This document shows, one piece after another, positions 1 to 6,432 of a stretch of 10,629 nucleotides of DNA. Origin of the DNA: an uncultured Collinsella sp. (GTDB lineage Bacteria; Actinomycetota; Coriobacteriia; Coriobacteriales; Coriobacteriaceae); contig CAUEQX010000058.1 of NCBI GenBank assembly GCA_959020035.1, forward strand, positions 1 to 10,629, given 5' to 3'. Position numbers and translations under genes: made by a program. Within the stretch, counting starts at the first letter, position 1, and the number at the start of each line of letters is the position of its first letter. The notes beneath the pieces are model-generated. The model had not been told where the DNA came from, did not search any database, and was given only the letters and a program-made list of their open reading frames with translations.

Positions 1-19
1 TAAACGCAGGAGTTTCTTC

Positions 20-337
20 ATGGATTGCCTGAAGGTATCAAGCAAATCATCGCCCGCGTCCGTTGCCGGCGCCATCGCCGGCATGGTCAAGGATGGTGTG
101 CCCGTCAACATTCAGTGTGTCGGCGCCGGTGCGGTCAACCAGGCCATAAAGGCCGTGGCTATTGCGCGCGGTTTTTTGATTCCAACCGGGTTTGATATTT
201 CCTGCGCGCCCGTGTTCTCCGACATCCTCATTAACGGGGAGTCGCGCACGGCCATCCGTCTTTCTATTTACGTTCACCAGATCAATCGAGCTGCTATGGA
301 TAACGTCGTCATGGATGATGTTAAGCCTGTGGCATAG
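20..337 (+). CDS. spoVS: Stage V sporulation protein S (SpoVS) family protein
   Basis: Small SpoVS/Alba-like protein, 105 aa. In Bacillus, SpoVS affects late sporulation and septation, and the fold resembles nucleic-acid-binding Alba proteins; its molecular role is not settled. The sequence shows the family hallmarks: LKVSSKSSPASVAGAIAG near the N-terminus, GAGAVNQAIKAVAIARGF around residues 36-52, and GESRTAIRLSI near 73-83. The start is supported by AGGAG at 8-12, seven bases before the ATG. Bacillus SpoVS has about 86 residues and ends soon after the RTAI motif; this protein carries about 20 more (ending VVMDDVKPVA). It lies just upstream of miaB, and spoVS is near miaB in Bacilli too. The gene upstream is outside the window. 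The family is common in non-spore-formers, so a sporulation role should not be assumed. Confidence 0.93.
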   Translation: MDCLKVSSKSSPASVAGAIAGMVKDGVPVNIQCVGAGAVNQAIKAVAIARGFLIPTGFDISCAPVFSDILINGESRTAIRLSIYVHQINRAAMDNVVMDDVKPVA

Positions 338-389
338 CTTCTGCTTGCCTCGATTCGCCCCCCCCTCTCCATCGTTAGGACTTATGCAC

Positions 390-1760
390 ATGGACCAGCG
401 TTCCGTACGCGATATTCTTGCCGGTAAAACCTACTTTATCCGCACCTTTGGCTGCCAGATGAATCAGCACGACTCCGAGCGCGTGAGCGGTCTGCTCGAT
501 TCGTATGGTTGCCTCATGGCGCTCGATCCCGAGCATGCCGATATTGTTGTCTTCATGACATGCTGCGTGCGCGAGGCCGCCGATACTCGCCTGTACGGCC
601 AGTGCAATTCCTGTAAAAGCCTGCCGCCTTCGCCTTCGGGCAAGCGTGTGGTTGCCGTTGGTGGTTGCATCGCGCAGCGCGATGGCGAGGGCCTGCTCAC
701 CAACGTCGATAACGTCAATGTCATCTTTGGTACGCATTCCATCGTACATGTGGCAGAGCTCATTGCCGAGGCGTTCCTTGATGGCAAGCGTCATATCCGC
801 ACCAATGAGCATGAGGATACGGATGCCATGAGCATGCCGTGGCATCGCGAGACCCAGTATCACGCTTGGGTGCCCATCATGACGGGCTGCAATAATTTCT
901 GTACCTATTGCATCGTTCCGTACGTGCGCGGTCGCGAAAAGAGCCGCTCCTTCGAGGAGATTGTCGACGAGGTGACCGGTTTGGTGCGCCAGGGCGTGCG
1001 TGAGATTACGCTGCTGGGCCAAAACGTTAACTCATATGGTCGCGATCTGTTTGGCAAGCCGCGTTTTGCCGATTTGCTGCGTGCCGTGGGCGTTACGGGT
1101 GTGGAGCGCATCTTCTTTACGTCTTCGCATCCCAAGGATCTGCTGCCCGAGACCATCGACGCCATGGCCGAGACGCCTGCTGTTATGCCGCAGCTGCACC
1201 TGGCCGTCCAGTCAGGTTCGACGCGGATCCTCAAAGAGATGAATCGCCGTTATACACGCGAGGACTATCTGGGCCTGGTCGATCGCATTCGCAACCGCAT
1301 GCCCGATATCGCGCTCTCGACTGACATTATCGTTGGCTTCCCGGGCGAGACTGAAGAAGACTTTGAGCAGACGCTTTCACTTGCCGAGACGGTCCGCTAT
1401 GCCCAGGCCTATACCTTCATCTATTCCAAGCGCGCCGGTACCCCGGCCGCCGAGATTGACGATCCTACGCCGCATGAGGTTATTCTCGAGCGTTTCAACC
1501 GCCTGGTTAAGGTTATCGAGACCACGGCACACGAGTATAACCAGGGTGAGCTTCATACTGTGGTGCCGGCGCTCATTGAGGGAACGAGTAAAAAGAACGA
1601 CGCGGTCCTGCTGGGCAAGAGCCCCAAGAATCAGACCGTGCATGCGCCTATCCCCGAGGGTTGCAGCATCGATCAGCTTGTTGGCAAGATCGTTGATGTT
1701 GACGTTGACGTTGCCAAGACCTGGTATTTGTCCGGCTCCGTTGTGGGCGAGCCGCGCTAA
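390..1760 (+). CDS. miaB: tRNA-2-methylthio-N6-dimethylallyladenosine synthase MiaB
   Basis: Radical-SAM methylthiotransferase that converts i6A37 of tRNA to ms2i6A37. At 456 aa it is of family length. The N-terminal UPF0004 domain supplies three cysteines for the auxiliary 4Fe-4S cluster: C22 (FGCQMN), C58 (MTCCVRE, where most homologues have Asn in place of Met) and C93 (GGCIAQ). The radical-SAM motif CNNFCTYC gives C167, C171 and C174. A C-terminal TRAM domain ends in WYLSGSVV. The frame is open back to 192, but that part overlaps spoVS and has no family similarity. AGGA at 377-380 is nine bases from the ATG at 390 and only three from an in-frame ATG at 384, so 390 is preferred; 384 would add two residues. 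The stop overlaps the miaA start (TAATG). A run of eight C lies at 358-365 in the leader. Confidence 0.95.
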   Translation: MDQRSVRDILAGKTYFIRTFGCQMNQHDSERVSGLLDSYGCLMALDPEHADIVVFMTCCVREAADTRLYGQCNSCKSLPPSPSGKRVVAVGGCIAQRDGEGLLTNVDNVNVIFGTHSIVHVAELIAEAFLDGKRHIRTNEHEDTDAMSMPWHRETQYHAWVPIMTGCNNFCTYCIVPYVRGREKSRSFEEIVDEVTGLVRQGVREITLLGQNVNSYGRDLFGKPRFADLLRAVGVTGVERIFFTSSHPKDLLPETIDAMAETPAVMPQLHLAVQSGSTRILKEMNRRYTREDYLGLVDRIRNRMPDIALSTDIIVGFPGETEEDFEQTLSLAETVRYAQAYTFIYSKRAGTPAAEIDDPTPHEVILERFNRLVKVIETTAHEYNQGELHTVVPALIEGTSKKNDAVLLGKSPKNQTVHAPIPEGCSIDQLVGKIVDVDVDVAKTWYLSGSVVGEPR

Positions 1761-2698
1761 TGGTTTCTCCCGGGGCAGGTCTTTCCGCCGTTGCGATCGT
1801 CGGTCCGACGGCGGTTGGTAAAAGTGACGTCGCTGACCGTTTGGCCGCTCGCCTTTCGTCTGAAGTGCTGTCGTGCGATGCGATGCAAATCTATCGCGGT
1901 ATGGATATCGGCACCGCAAAGATGACGCCCGATGAGTGTACGGCGCCTCTGCGTCTCGTTGACATCGTAGAGCCGGGCGTCGCGTACTCTGCGGCGCTTT
2001 ACCAGGCAGACGCTCGCGCGCATGTTGAGCGCCTGCTCGGGTCTGGACGTCTTCCGGTGTTTTGCGGGGGTACGGGCCTGTATCTCAAGGCCGCCCTCGA
2101 TGAGATGGATTTTCCCTCGGGAGAACTTGAGGACGATCGCCGTGCGGGTTATCAGGAACTTGCCGAGCGCATTGGTGAGGAAGCGCTGCATAAGCTGCTT
2201 GCCGAGCGCGATCCTGAGTCTGCCGCGGTCATTCATCCTCATAATGTGCGCCGCGTGATTCGTGCGCTCGAAATGCATGATGACGGCGTTTCCTACGCAC
2301 AGCAAAAGTCACAGTTTAGTGTTCCATGTGAGCATTATCATGCCTTGTGGTTTGGCTTGACACGCAATCGTGAGCTGCTTTACGAGCGCATTAACCTGCG
2401 CGTTGACCTCATGTTTGAGCAGGGTCTTGTTGATGAGGTCCGTGGCCTTATGGACCAGGGGCTTGAAGATGCGCTCACTTCGATGCAGGCGATTGGCTAC
2501 AAAGAAATCATTGATGCTTTTAACGGTGTGATGACTATGGATGAGGCTCGTGAACTCATTAAGATGCGTTCGCGTCGCTATGCCAAGCGTCAGCTTTCGT
2601 GGTTTAAGCGCGACGATCGTATTGTGTGGTTCGATATGGACGAATATACGGTCGATGAGGTCGTTGAGGATATCTTGCATCGCATCGAGGCTGCCTGA
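1760..2698 (+). CDS. miaA: tRNA dimethylallyltransferase MiaA
   Basis: Transfers the dimethylallyl group from DMAPP to N6 of A37 in tRNAs reading codons that begin with U, giving i6A37, the substrate of the MiaB encoded just upstream. At 312 aa it is of family length. The Walker A motif GPTAVGKS is at residues 15-22. The signature SCDAMQIYRGMDIGTAK follows (most homologues have DS where this has DA). FCGGTGLYLKA is near residue 95 and HNVRRVIRALEMH near 165, both conserved in MiaA. The ATG overlaps the miaB TAA by one base, so translational coupling is likely, and the stop TGA overlaps the hflX ATG in the same way. The annotation is firm. Confidence 0.97.
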   Translation: MVSPGAGLSAVAIVGPTAVGKSDVADRLAARLSSEVLSCDAMQIYRGMDIGTAKMTPDECTAPLRLVDIVEPGVAYSAALYQADARAHVERLLGSGRLPVFCGGTGLYLKAALDEMDFPSGELEDDRRAGYQELAERIGEEALHKLLAERDPESAAVIHPHNVRRVIRALEMHDDGVSYAQQKSQFSVPCEHYHALWFGLTRNRELLYERINLRVDLMFEQGLVDEVRGLMDQGLEDALTSMQAIGYKEIIDAFNGVMTMDEARELIKMRSRRYAKRQLSWFKRDDRIVWFDMDEYTVDEVVEDILHRIEAA

Positions 2699-3987
2699 TG
2701 GCCCGGTTTCCCCTCGTTCCCACAGCACCCGAGCCTGAGCGTGCCATTCTTGTCGGCGTCGAGTGGCGCGACAATGCGTGGCCGCTCGATCGCTCGCTCG
2801 ATGAGCTTGAGCGCCTGGCGCACACGGCTGGCGCCCGGTGTGTTGCTCGTTTGTCGCAGCGACTGGTTAAACCCTATCCTAAATCGTTTATCGGTTCCGG
2901 CAAGGTTGAAGAGCTGTGCGGCTTAGTGCATCGCATGGATGCCGATGTCGTTATTTTTGACGACGACCTGACGCCTTCACAGCAGTCCTATCTGGAGAAG
3001 GCCGTGGGCGAACCGGTTAAGATCATCGATCGCACGGCGCTCATTCTTGATATTTTCGGCCTGCATGCCCAGACGCGCGAGGGTCGTCTACAGGTGCAGC
3101 TGGCGCAGCTTCAATATCTGTTGCCTCGTCTGCGTGGCATGTGGAGCCATCTTGCCAAGGAGCAGACGCGCGGCGGCATCGGTTCGCGCTTTGGCCAGGG
3201 TGAAAGCCAGCTCGAGGTTGACCGTCGCTTGATTCGCAATAAGATTGCCGCGCTTCGTCGTGAGCTCAAGCAGGTTGAACAGCATCGCGATGTCCAGTCC
3301 AAGAGCCGCATTGAGTCACCGGCGTTTCGCGTCGCGTTAGCCGGTTATACCAATGCCGGTAAATCGACGTTGCTCAATCGCCTGACCGGCTCTACGGTAC
3401 TTTCGCAGGACAAGCTGTTTGCTACGCTCGACCCGACGACGCGTTCGTATCGCCTGCCCGGCGGTCGCGGCATGACGATTACTGATACCGTCGGCTTTAT
3501 TCAAAAGCTGCCGCATGGTCTGGTCGATGCCTTTAAATCGACGCTGTCCGAGGTGTTGGGTGCCGATCTAATTCTCAAAGTCGTAGATGCGTCTGACGAG
3601 GACTATGAGCGGCAGCTTGAGGCTGTCGACCGCGTTCTTGATGAGATCGGCGCTGGAGAGCGTTTAACGCTGACCGTATTCAATAAAATCGATCTTCTCG
3701 ATAGCGTTGATCGTCTGAGCTTCCGTCGTCGCTATCCCGAGGCCGTGCTGTTCTCGGCCCAGACGGGCGAGGGACTCGACGATTTCGTCGACCGTATTGC
3801 TCGTGAGGCGGCTGCTACCGATGTGTTGCTCTCTGCTGATATCCCGTATCGCGAGGGCGCCCTCATCACGCTGGTGCATGAGCAGGGAACCCTTTTGCAC
3901 GAGGAATATCTTGAGGACGGCGTTCGTATTGTGGCGAAGCTGCCGGCCCGTATCGCGCCGCGGCTCAAGCGTTATCGCACCGAGTAG
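2698..3987 (+). CDS. hflX: Ribosome-associated GTPase HflX
   Basis: GTPase of the Obg-HflX superfamily; homologues bind the 50S subunit and split stalled or heat-stressed 70S ribosomes. It has 429 aa. The N-terminal HflX domain contains FIGSGKVEEL (about 64-73), the glycine-rich region after LLPRLRGMWSHL, and a basic coiled stretch at about 170-205. The G domain shows G1 GYTNAGKST (216-224), switch I around DPTTRSY, G3 DTVGF (263-267), G4 NKID (329-332) and G5-like SAQTGEG (353-359). The start overlaps the miaA stop (TGATG). miaA and hflX are also neighbours in E. coli (miaA-hfq-hflX) and in actinobacteria. The last 16 bases overlap the convergent DUF1624 gene, and no terminator hairpin is evident at the junction. 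Confidence 0.97.
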   Translation: MARFPLVPTAPEPERAILVGVEWRDNAWPLDRSLDELERLAHTAGARCVARLSQRLVKPYPKSFIGSGKVEELCGLVHRMDADVVIFDDDLTPSQQSYLEKAVGEPVKIIDRTALILDIFGLHAQTREGRLQVQLAQLQYLLPRLRGMWSHLAKEQTRGGIGSRFGQGESQLEVDRRLIRNKIAALRRELKQVEQHRDVQSKSRIESPAFRVALAGYTNAGKSTLLNRLTGSTVLSQDKLFATLDPTTRSYRLPGGRGMTITDTVGFIQKLPHGLVDAFKSTLSEVLGADLILKVVDASDEDYERQLEAVDRVLDEIGAGERLTLTVFNKIDLLDSVDRLSFRRRYPEAVLFSAQTGEGLDDFVDRIAREAAATDVLLSADIPYREGALITLVHEQGTLLHEEYLEDGVRIVAKLPARIAPRLKRYRTE

Positions 3988-4676
3988 ACGAGCTCCAAAA
4001 AGCCCAGAATAATGGGTTGATGCAGCAGATAAAAGGGGAGTGCATGACGTCCAAGGCTGGCGAGCGCCGGCAGGGGGTTGGCGTAGGCCCAGCTTAGGGC
4101 GGTCTTATCGATTCCCTGCGCTATATGTGCGGCGAAGTATCCTGCAAGATACATAAAGATAAACGGGATGATGGGGTAGTAATCACCTGAAACAAACCCA
4201 AGGCTCGGAAATCCCAGCCACGCCAGGTAGGGGACAGGGTAGATCGTTTTGGGGATACTCCAGGTGAGGGCGAACAACACAAGGCATAGCGACATGCCCC
4301 ATCTCGCCGATATCTTCTTAAGGACGGGATCGGTCAACGCCACGATGCCGGTACATGCGGCCATGCAGTAGATGATGCCAAAATTAACCGAATCGTCGAC
4401 TGAGACAAGTGTTGTTGCCAGCCAGACGACGAGTGCTGCTAAGGCGTATTTGGCGGCACGTTTGATATTGTTGCGCGAAAGGGTGCACATCCAACCCGCG
4501 ATAAACAAAAATACCCAGCTGATGCTGGCGCGCCAGATGTCTTGAAAGACGGTCTGGGTAAACCAGGGCATATCCCAGTCGTACAGGTAGGCGAGATCGT
4601 AGCAAGCGTGAAAACCTGCCATTGAAATCATCGTAAACCCGCGGACGGTATCAAAGATGGTGATGCGTTTTTGCAT
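3972..4676 (-). CDS. DUF1624 / HGSNAT-type putative membrane acyltransferase
   Basis: Integral membrane protein of 234 aa with about six or seven hydrophobic segments. It matches the DUF1624 family, related to the catalytic domain of heparan-alpha-glucosaminide N-acetyltransferase. Features seen: an N-terminal IFDTVRGFTMISMAGFHACY-type segment (the RG and the later His are typical), the FLFIAGWMCTLSR segment near 55-67, and a C-terminal GRHALPFYLLHQPII segment. Substrate and acyl donor are unknown for bacterial members, so enzymatic activity is an inference. The ATG overlaps the lexA stop by one base (TAATG on the minus strand), so it is very probably co-transcribed with lexA and under the same LexA operators. 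Its 3' end overlaps hflX convergently by 16 bp. Confidence 0.88.
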   Translation of the reverse strand: MQKRITIFDTVRGFTMISMAGFHACYDLAYLYDWDMPWFTQTVFQDIWRASISWVFLFIAGWMCTLSRNNIKRAAKYALAALVVWLATTLVSVDDSVNFGIIYCMAACTGIVALTDPVLKKISARWGMSLCLVLFALTWSIPKTIYPVPYLAWLGFPSLGFVSGDYYPIIPFIFMYLAGYFAAHIAQGIDKTALSWAYANPLPALASLGRHALPFYLLHQPIILGFLELVYSVR

Positions 4677-5341
4677 TACGAGAACCGGCGCATTAAGCCG
4701 ACGACTTTGCCCAAGATGATGGGATTCGTTGCATAGATAGGCTCCATGGTGTCATTCTCGGGCTGCAGGCGTACGCGTCCCTGCTCCTTGTAGAACGTCT
4801 TGACGGTCGCTGAACCATCAATCATGGCCACGACAATTTCGCCGTTCATGGCACTCTTTTGTTCACGGACGATGATGTAATCTCCATTGAAGATGCCGAC
4901 ATTGATCATTGAGCTCCCATGCACCTCAAGGATAAAGGAACCCTGATCAGTGGCGATTTCGGTCGGGATAGTAAAAGTGTCTTCGATATTCTGCTCGGCC
5001 AGAATGGGAATCCCAGCCGCGACGCGACCAACGAGCGGTAGCGAGACCGTTCCGCGAGGTGCGGTGGGCTCGTCAGATTTAGAAATTGAGACAGAGGAAC
5101 CGTCCTCGTTAAAGAGTTCCAGGGCGCGCGGTTTGGTGGCATCGCGCTTGAGTAGCCCGCGCGCCTCCAGGGCAGAGAGATGGGCGTGCACGGTGCTGGG
5201 AGAGGATAGGCCCACGGCAGAAGCCATCTCGCGCACGCTGGGCGGATAACCCTTCTCCTGCTGATATGCCTTGAGGAAGTCGTAAAGTTGCTGCTGACGG
5301 TTGGTAATGTGGCGAGCCAGCAGGGCGTCCTCTCTACGCAT
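4676..5341 (-). CDS. lexA: SOS response repressor LexA
   Basis: Transcriptional repressor of the DNA-damage response; it is inactivated by RecA-stimulated self-cleavage. It has 221 aa. The N-terminal winged helix-turn-helix spans about 13-75 (GYPPSVREMASAVGL, then SSPSTVHAHLSALEARGL). The cleavage site is A109-G110 in GRVAAGIP. The catalytic serine is S144 in HGSSM and the lysine K181 in ATVKTF; their 37-residue spacing equals that of E. coli S119/K156. The frame is open to 5425, but an ATG there would translate through the operators and has no ribosome site, so the ATG at 5341 is preferred. Even so, no Shine-Dalgarno precedes it, so translation may be leaderless or weak. There are about 12 residues before the usual LexA start region. 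Three LexA boxes lie immediately upstream, indicating autoregulation. Confidence 0.95.
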   Translation of the reverse strand: MRREDALLARHITNRQQQLYDFLKAYQQEKGYPPSVREMASAVGLSSPSTVHAHLSALEARGLLKRDATKPRALELFNEDGSSVSISKSDEPTAPRGTVSLPLVGRVAAGIPILAEQNIEDTFTIPTEIATDQGSFILEVHGSSMINVGIFNGDYIIVREQKSAMNGEIVVAMIDGSATVKTFYKEQGRVRLQPENDTMEPIYATNPIILGKVVGLMRRFS

Positions 5342-5343
5342 GT

Positions 5344-5357
5344 CAAACAAATGTTCG
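5344..5357. promoter_or_regulatory. LexA operator (box A, lexA-proximal)
   Basis: CAAAC-AAAT-GTTCG matches the Gram-positive/actinobacterial LexA box CGAAC-N4-GTTCG at 13 of 14 positions counting the spacer as free (9 of 10 fixed bases). It ends two bases upstream of the lexA start codon, so bound LexA would block the 5' end of the lexA transcript or its promoter. Confidence 0.8.
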
Positions 5358-5365
5358 AATTTTGC

Positions 5366-5393
5366 TTGACAGGAACAACTGTTCGAAGATAAT
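5366..5393 (+). promoter_or_regulatory. Sigma-70-type promoter for the LysM-nrdR-dut unit
   Basis: A perfect -35 TTGACA (5366-5371), a 16-base spacer, and the -10 GATAAT (5388-5393, 5 of 6). It reads rightward and predicts a start near 5400 and a leader of about 80 bases before the LysM gene. LexA box B fills its spacer and box C covers the start point. A weaker second candidate, TAGACA (5419-5424) with GATAAA (5443-5448), lies nearer the gene and outside the operators. Confidence 0.7.
5372..5385. promoter_or_regulatory. LexA operator (box B, central)
   Basis: GGAAC-AACT-GTTCG matches CGAAC-N4-GTTCG at 9 of 10 fixed bases. It begins immediately after the TTGACA (5366-5371) and ends two bases before the GATAAT (5388-5393) of the rightward promoter, so it fills the promoter spacer. 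LexA bound here should exclude RNA polymerase. Confidence 0.85.
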
Positions 5394-5399
5394 AATAAC

Positions 5400-5413
5400 C
5401 GAACATTCGTTCT
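5400..5413. promoter_or_regulatory. LexA operator (box C, distal)
   Basis: CGAAC-ATTC-GTTCT matches CGAAC-N4-GTTCG at 9 of 10 fixed bases. It lies about seven bases after the rightward -10, at the expected transcription start of the LysM-nrdR-dut unit. For leftward lexA transcription it would occupy the spacer if the -10 is the TATTAT at 5397-5392 (minus strand), but the corresponding -35 is poor. Confidence 0.8.
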
Positions 5414-5480
5414 CGCGCTAGACATTTTTGTCCGCGCGGCTTGATAAAACTGTTCTCAGCAAAACACGCGAGAGGAGAAC

Positions 5481-5933
5481 ATGATGAACGCAACGAATAT
5501 GGTCCAGGGAAACCTCGCCCTTAAGCTCGAGACGCCTGCCGCGCCCGCTTTTACTGTTGTCAAGGGTGGACGTTCCGGTTATCAGCCTTTGCCCGTAAAG
5601 TCTGCTCGCACTCAGTATGCTGTTGCCGCGCCGACTCCCGCTGCCCTGAAGGTTTCGACGATTGTTGCCGTCGCCGTTGCGCTCACGCTCTTTTTTGTCC
5701 TCGCTACGTCGGTCTTTAGCGCTCGTCACGCCGCGTATGCCGAGTCCGTTTCCAACGTTACCTACGAGACCATTCGCGTTCAGCCTGGTGATTCTCTTTG
5801 GTCGCTTGCCGAGGAATATCCAATCGAAGGCCTTTCCACGCAAGAGACTTCCGACATGATCCGTAACGTCAATCATCTGGAGCATGGTTCGCTCGCCGCC
5901 AGTGCGCATCTTAAGGTTCCTGCTCGTTCGTAA
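5481..5933 (+). CDS. LysM-domain membrane protein, probable SOS cell-division inhibitor (YneA/DivS/Rv2719c-like)
   Basis: Protein of 150 aa with a basic cytoplasmic N-terminus (1-55), one membrane segment (about 56-80, STIVAVAVALTLFFVLATSV) and an extracytoplasmic LysM domain (about 95-147) containing IRVQPGDSLWSLAEEY and ending HLKVPARS. LysM domains bind peptidoglycan. The architecture and position match small SOS-induced division suppressors: Bacillus yneA is divergent from lexA, and in actinobacteria the gene divergent from lexA (divS of Corynebacterium, Rv2719c of M. tuberculosis) precedes nrdR, as here. These proteins diverge strongly in sequence, so the role is inferred from architecture, location and the LexA-controlled promoter. 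The SD AGAGGAG (5471-5477) is three bases from the ATG at 5481 and six from an in-frame ATG at 5484, which may be the true start. No catalytic hydrolase domain is visible. Confidence 0.9.
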   Translation: MMNATNMVQGNLALKLETPAAPAFTVVKGGRSGYQPLPVKSARTQYAVAAPTPAALKVSTIVAVAVALTLFFVLATSVFSARHAAYAESVSNVTYETIRVQPGDSLWSLAEEYPIEGLSTQETSDMIRNVNHLEHGSLAASAHLKVPARS

Positions 5934-5946
5934 TCATTATCGCGCT

Positions 5947-5990
5947 GCGCATGGTACTCTTGTTATCGTTTAAGAGGAGGTACCATGCGC
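5947..5990 (+). promoter_or_regulatory. Inverted repeat enclosing the nrdR start codon
   Basis: GCGCATGGTAC (5947-5957) and GTACCATGCGC (5980-5990) form a perfect 11-bp inverted repeat. In RNA the stem can extend by TCTT/AAGA (5958-5961 with 5972-5975), leaving part of the Shine-Dalgarno GAGGAGG (5974-5980) as a bulge and a ten-base loop. The nrdR ATG (5985-5987) lies inside the stem. This could lower nrdR translation on transcripts that read in from the LysM gene, or be a protein-binding palindrome. Function is inferred. Confidence 0.55.
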
Positions 5991-6428
5991 TGTCCTAAAT
6001 GCGGCAAGGCACATACCCGCGTCGTTGATTCCCGTATGCAGGAGTCAAATAACACCATTAAGCGCCGTCGCGAATGTTGCTCGTGTAACTACCGCTTTAC
6101 AACGTTCGAGCGATGCGAAGACCCAATTGAGGTCATTAAGTCGGACGGAACTAAGCAGCGGTTCGATCGCAATAAGCTGCTCGTCGGCTTGATGCGTGCC
6201 ACCATCAAGCGCGATATCGACACTAAGAAGCTCAATGAGATTATCGACGATATCGAGGTCGAGCTGCGCTCTCGCACGCTGACGGCCGTCACGTCGCATG
6301 AGTTGGGTGACATGGTGCTCAAGCGCTTGGCCAAGATCGATAAGGTGGCGTACATCCGCTTTGCCTCGGTCTACCGCGATTTCAAAGACGTCGATGAGTT
6401 TCTGCAAGAGCTCGACAAGCTAAGGTGA
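5985..6428 (+). CDS. nrdR: Transcriptional repressor NrdR of ribonucleotide reductase genes
   Basis: Zinc-ribbon/ATP-cone repressor that senses ATP/dATP and represses ribonucleotide reductase operons. At 147 aa it is of family length. The zinc ribbon uses C3, C6, C31 and C34 (MRCPKCG, then RRRECCSCNYRFTTFER). The ATP-cone follows from about residue 49 (IEVIKSDGTKQRFDRNKL), with the family C-terminal motif KVAYIRFASVYRDF near 119-132. The SD GAGGAGG ends four bases before the ATG. It follows the LysM gene by 51 bases with no clear promoter of its own, so it probably shares the LexA-controlled transcript, and precedes dut by four bases. No target-type NrdR box was recognised in the window. Confidence 0.97.
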   Translation: MRCPKCGKAHTRVVDSRMQESNNTIKRRRECCSCNYRFTTFERCEDPIEVIKSDGTKQRFDRNKLLVGLMRATIKRDIDTKKLNEIIDDIEVELRSRTLTAVTSHELGDMVLKRLAKIDKVAYIRFASVYRDFKDVDEFLQELDKLR

Positions 6429-6432
6429 TTCC

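Noticed and set aside
358..365. Run of eight C as a phase-variation tract
   Set aside because: It lies in the short spoVS-miaB gap, outside both coding regions and upstream of the miaB ribosome site. Length change there would not shift a frame, and an expression effect cannot be argued from sequence.
192..389. Upstream extension of the miaB frame
   Set aside because: It overlaps spoVS in another frame, has no MiaB similarity, and a ribosome site precedes 390.
375..1022. Long leftward open frame opposite miaB
   Set aside because: It is a shadow of the GC-rich miaB coding sequence with no recognisable motifs or ribosome site.
5342..5425. N-terminal extension of the lexA frame to 5425
   Set aside because: It would translate through the three LexA operators, lacks a ribosome site and does not resemble LexA N-termini.
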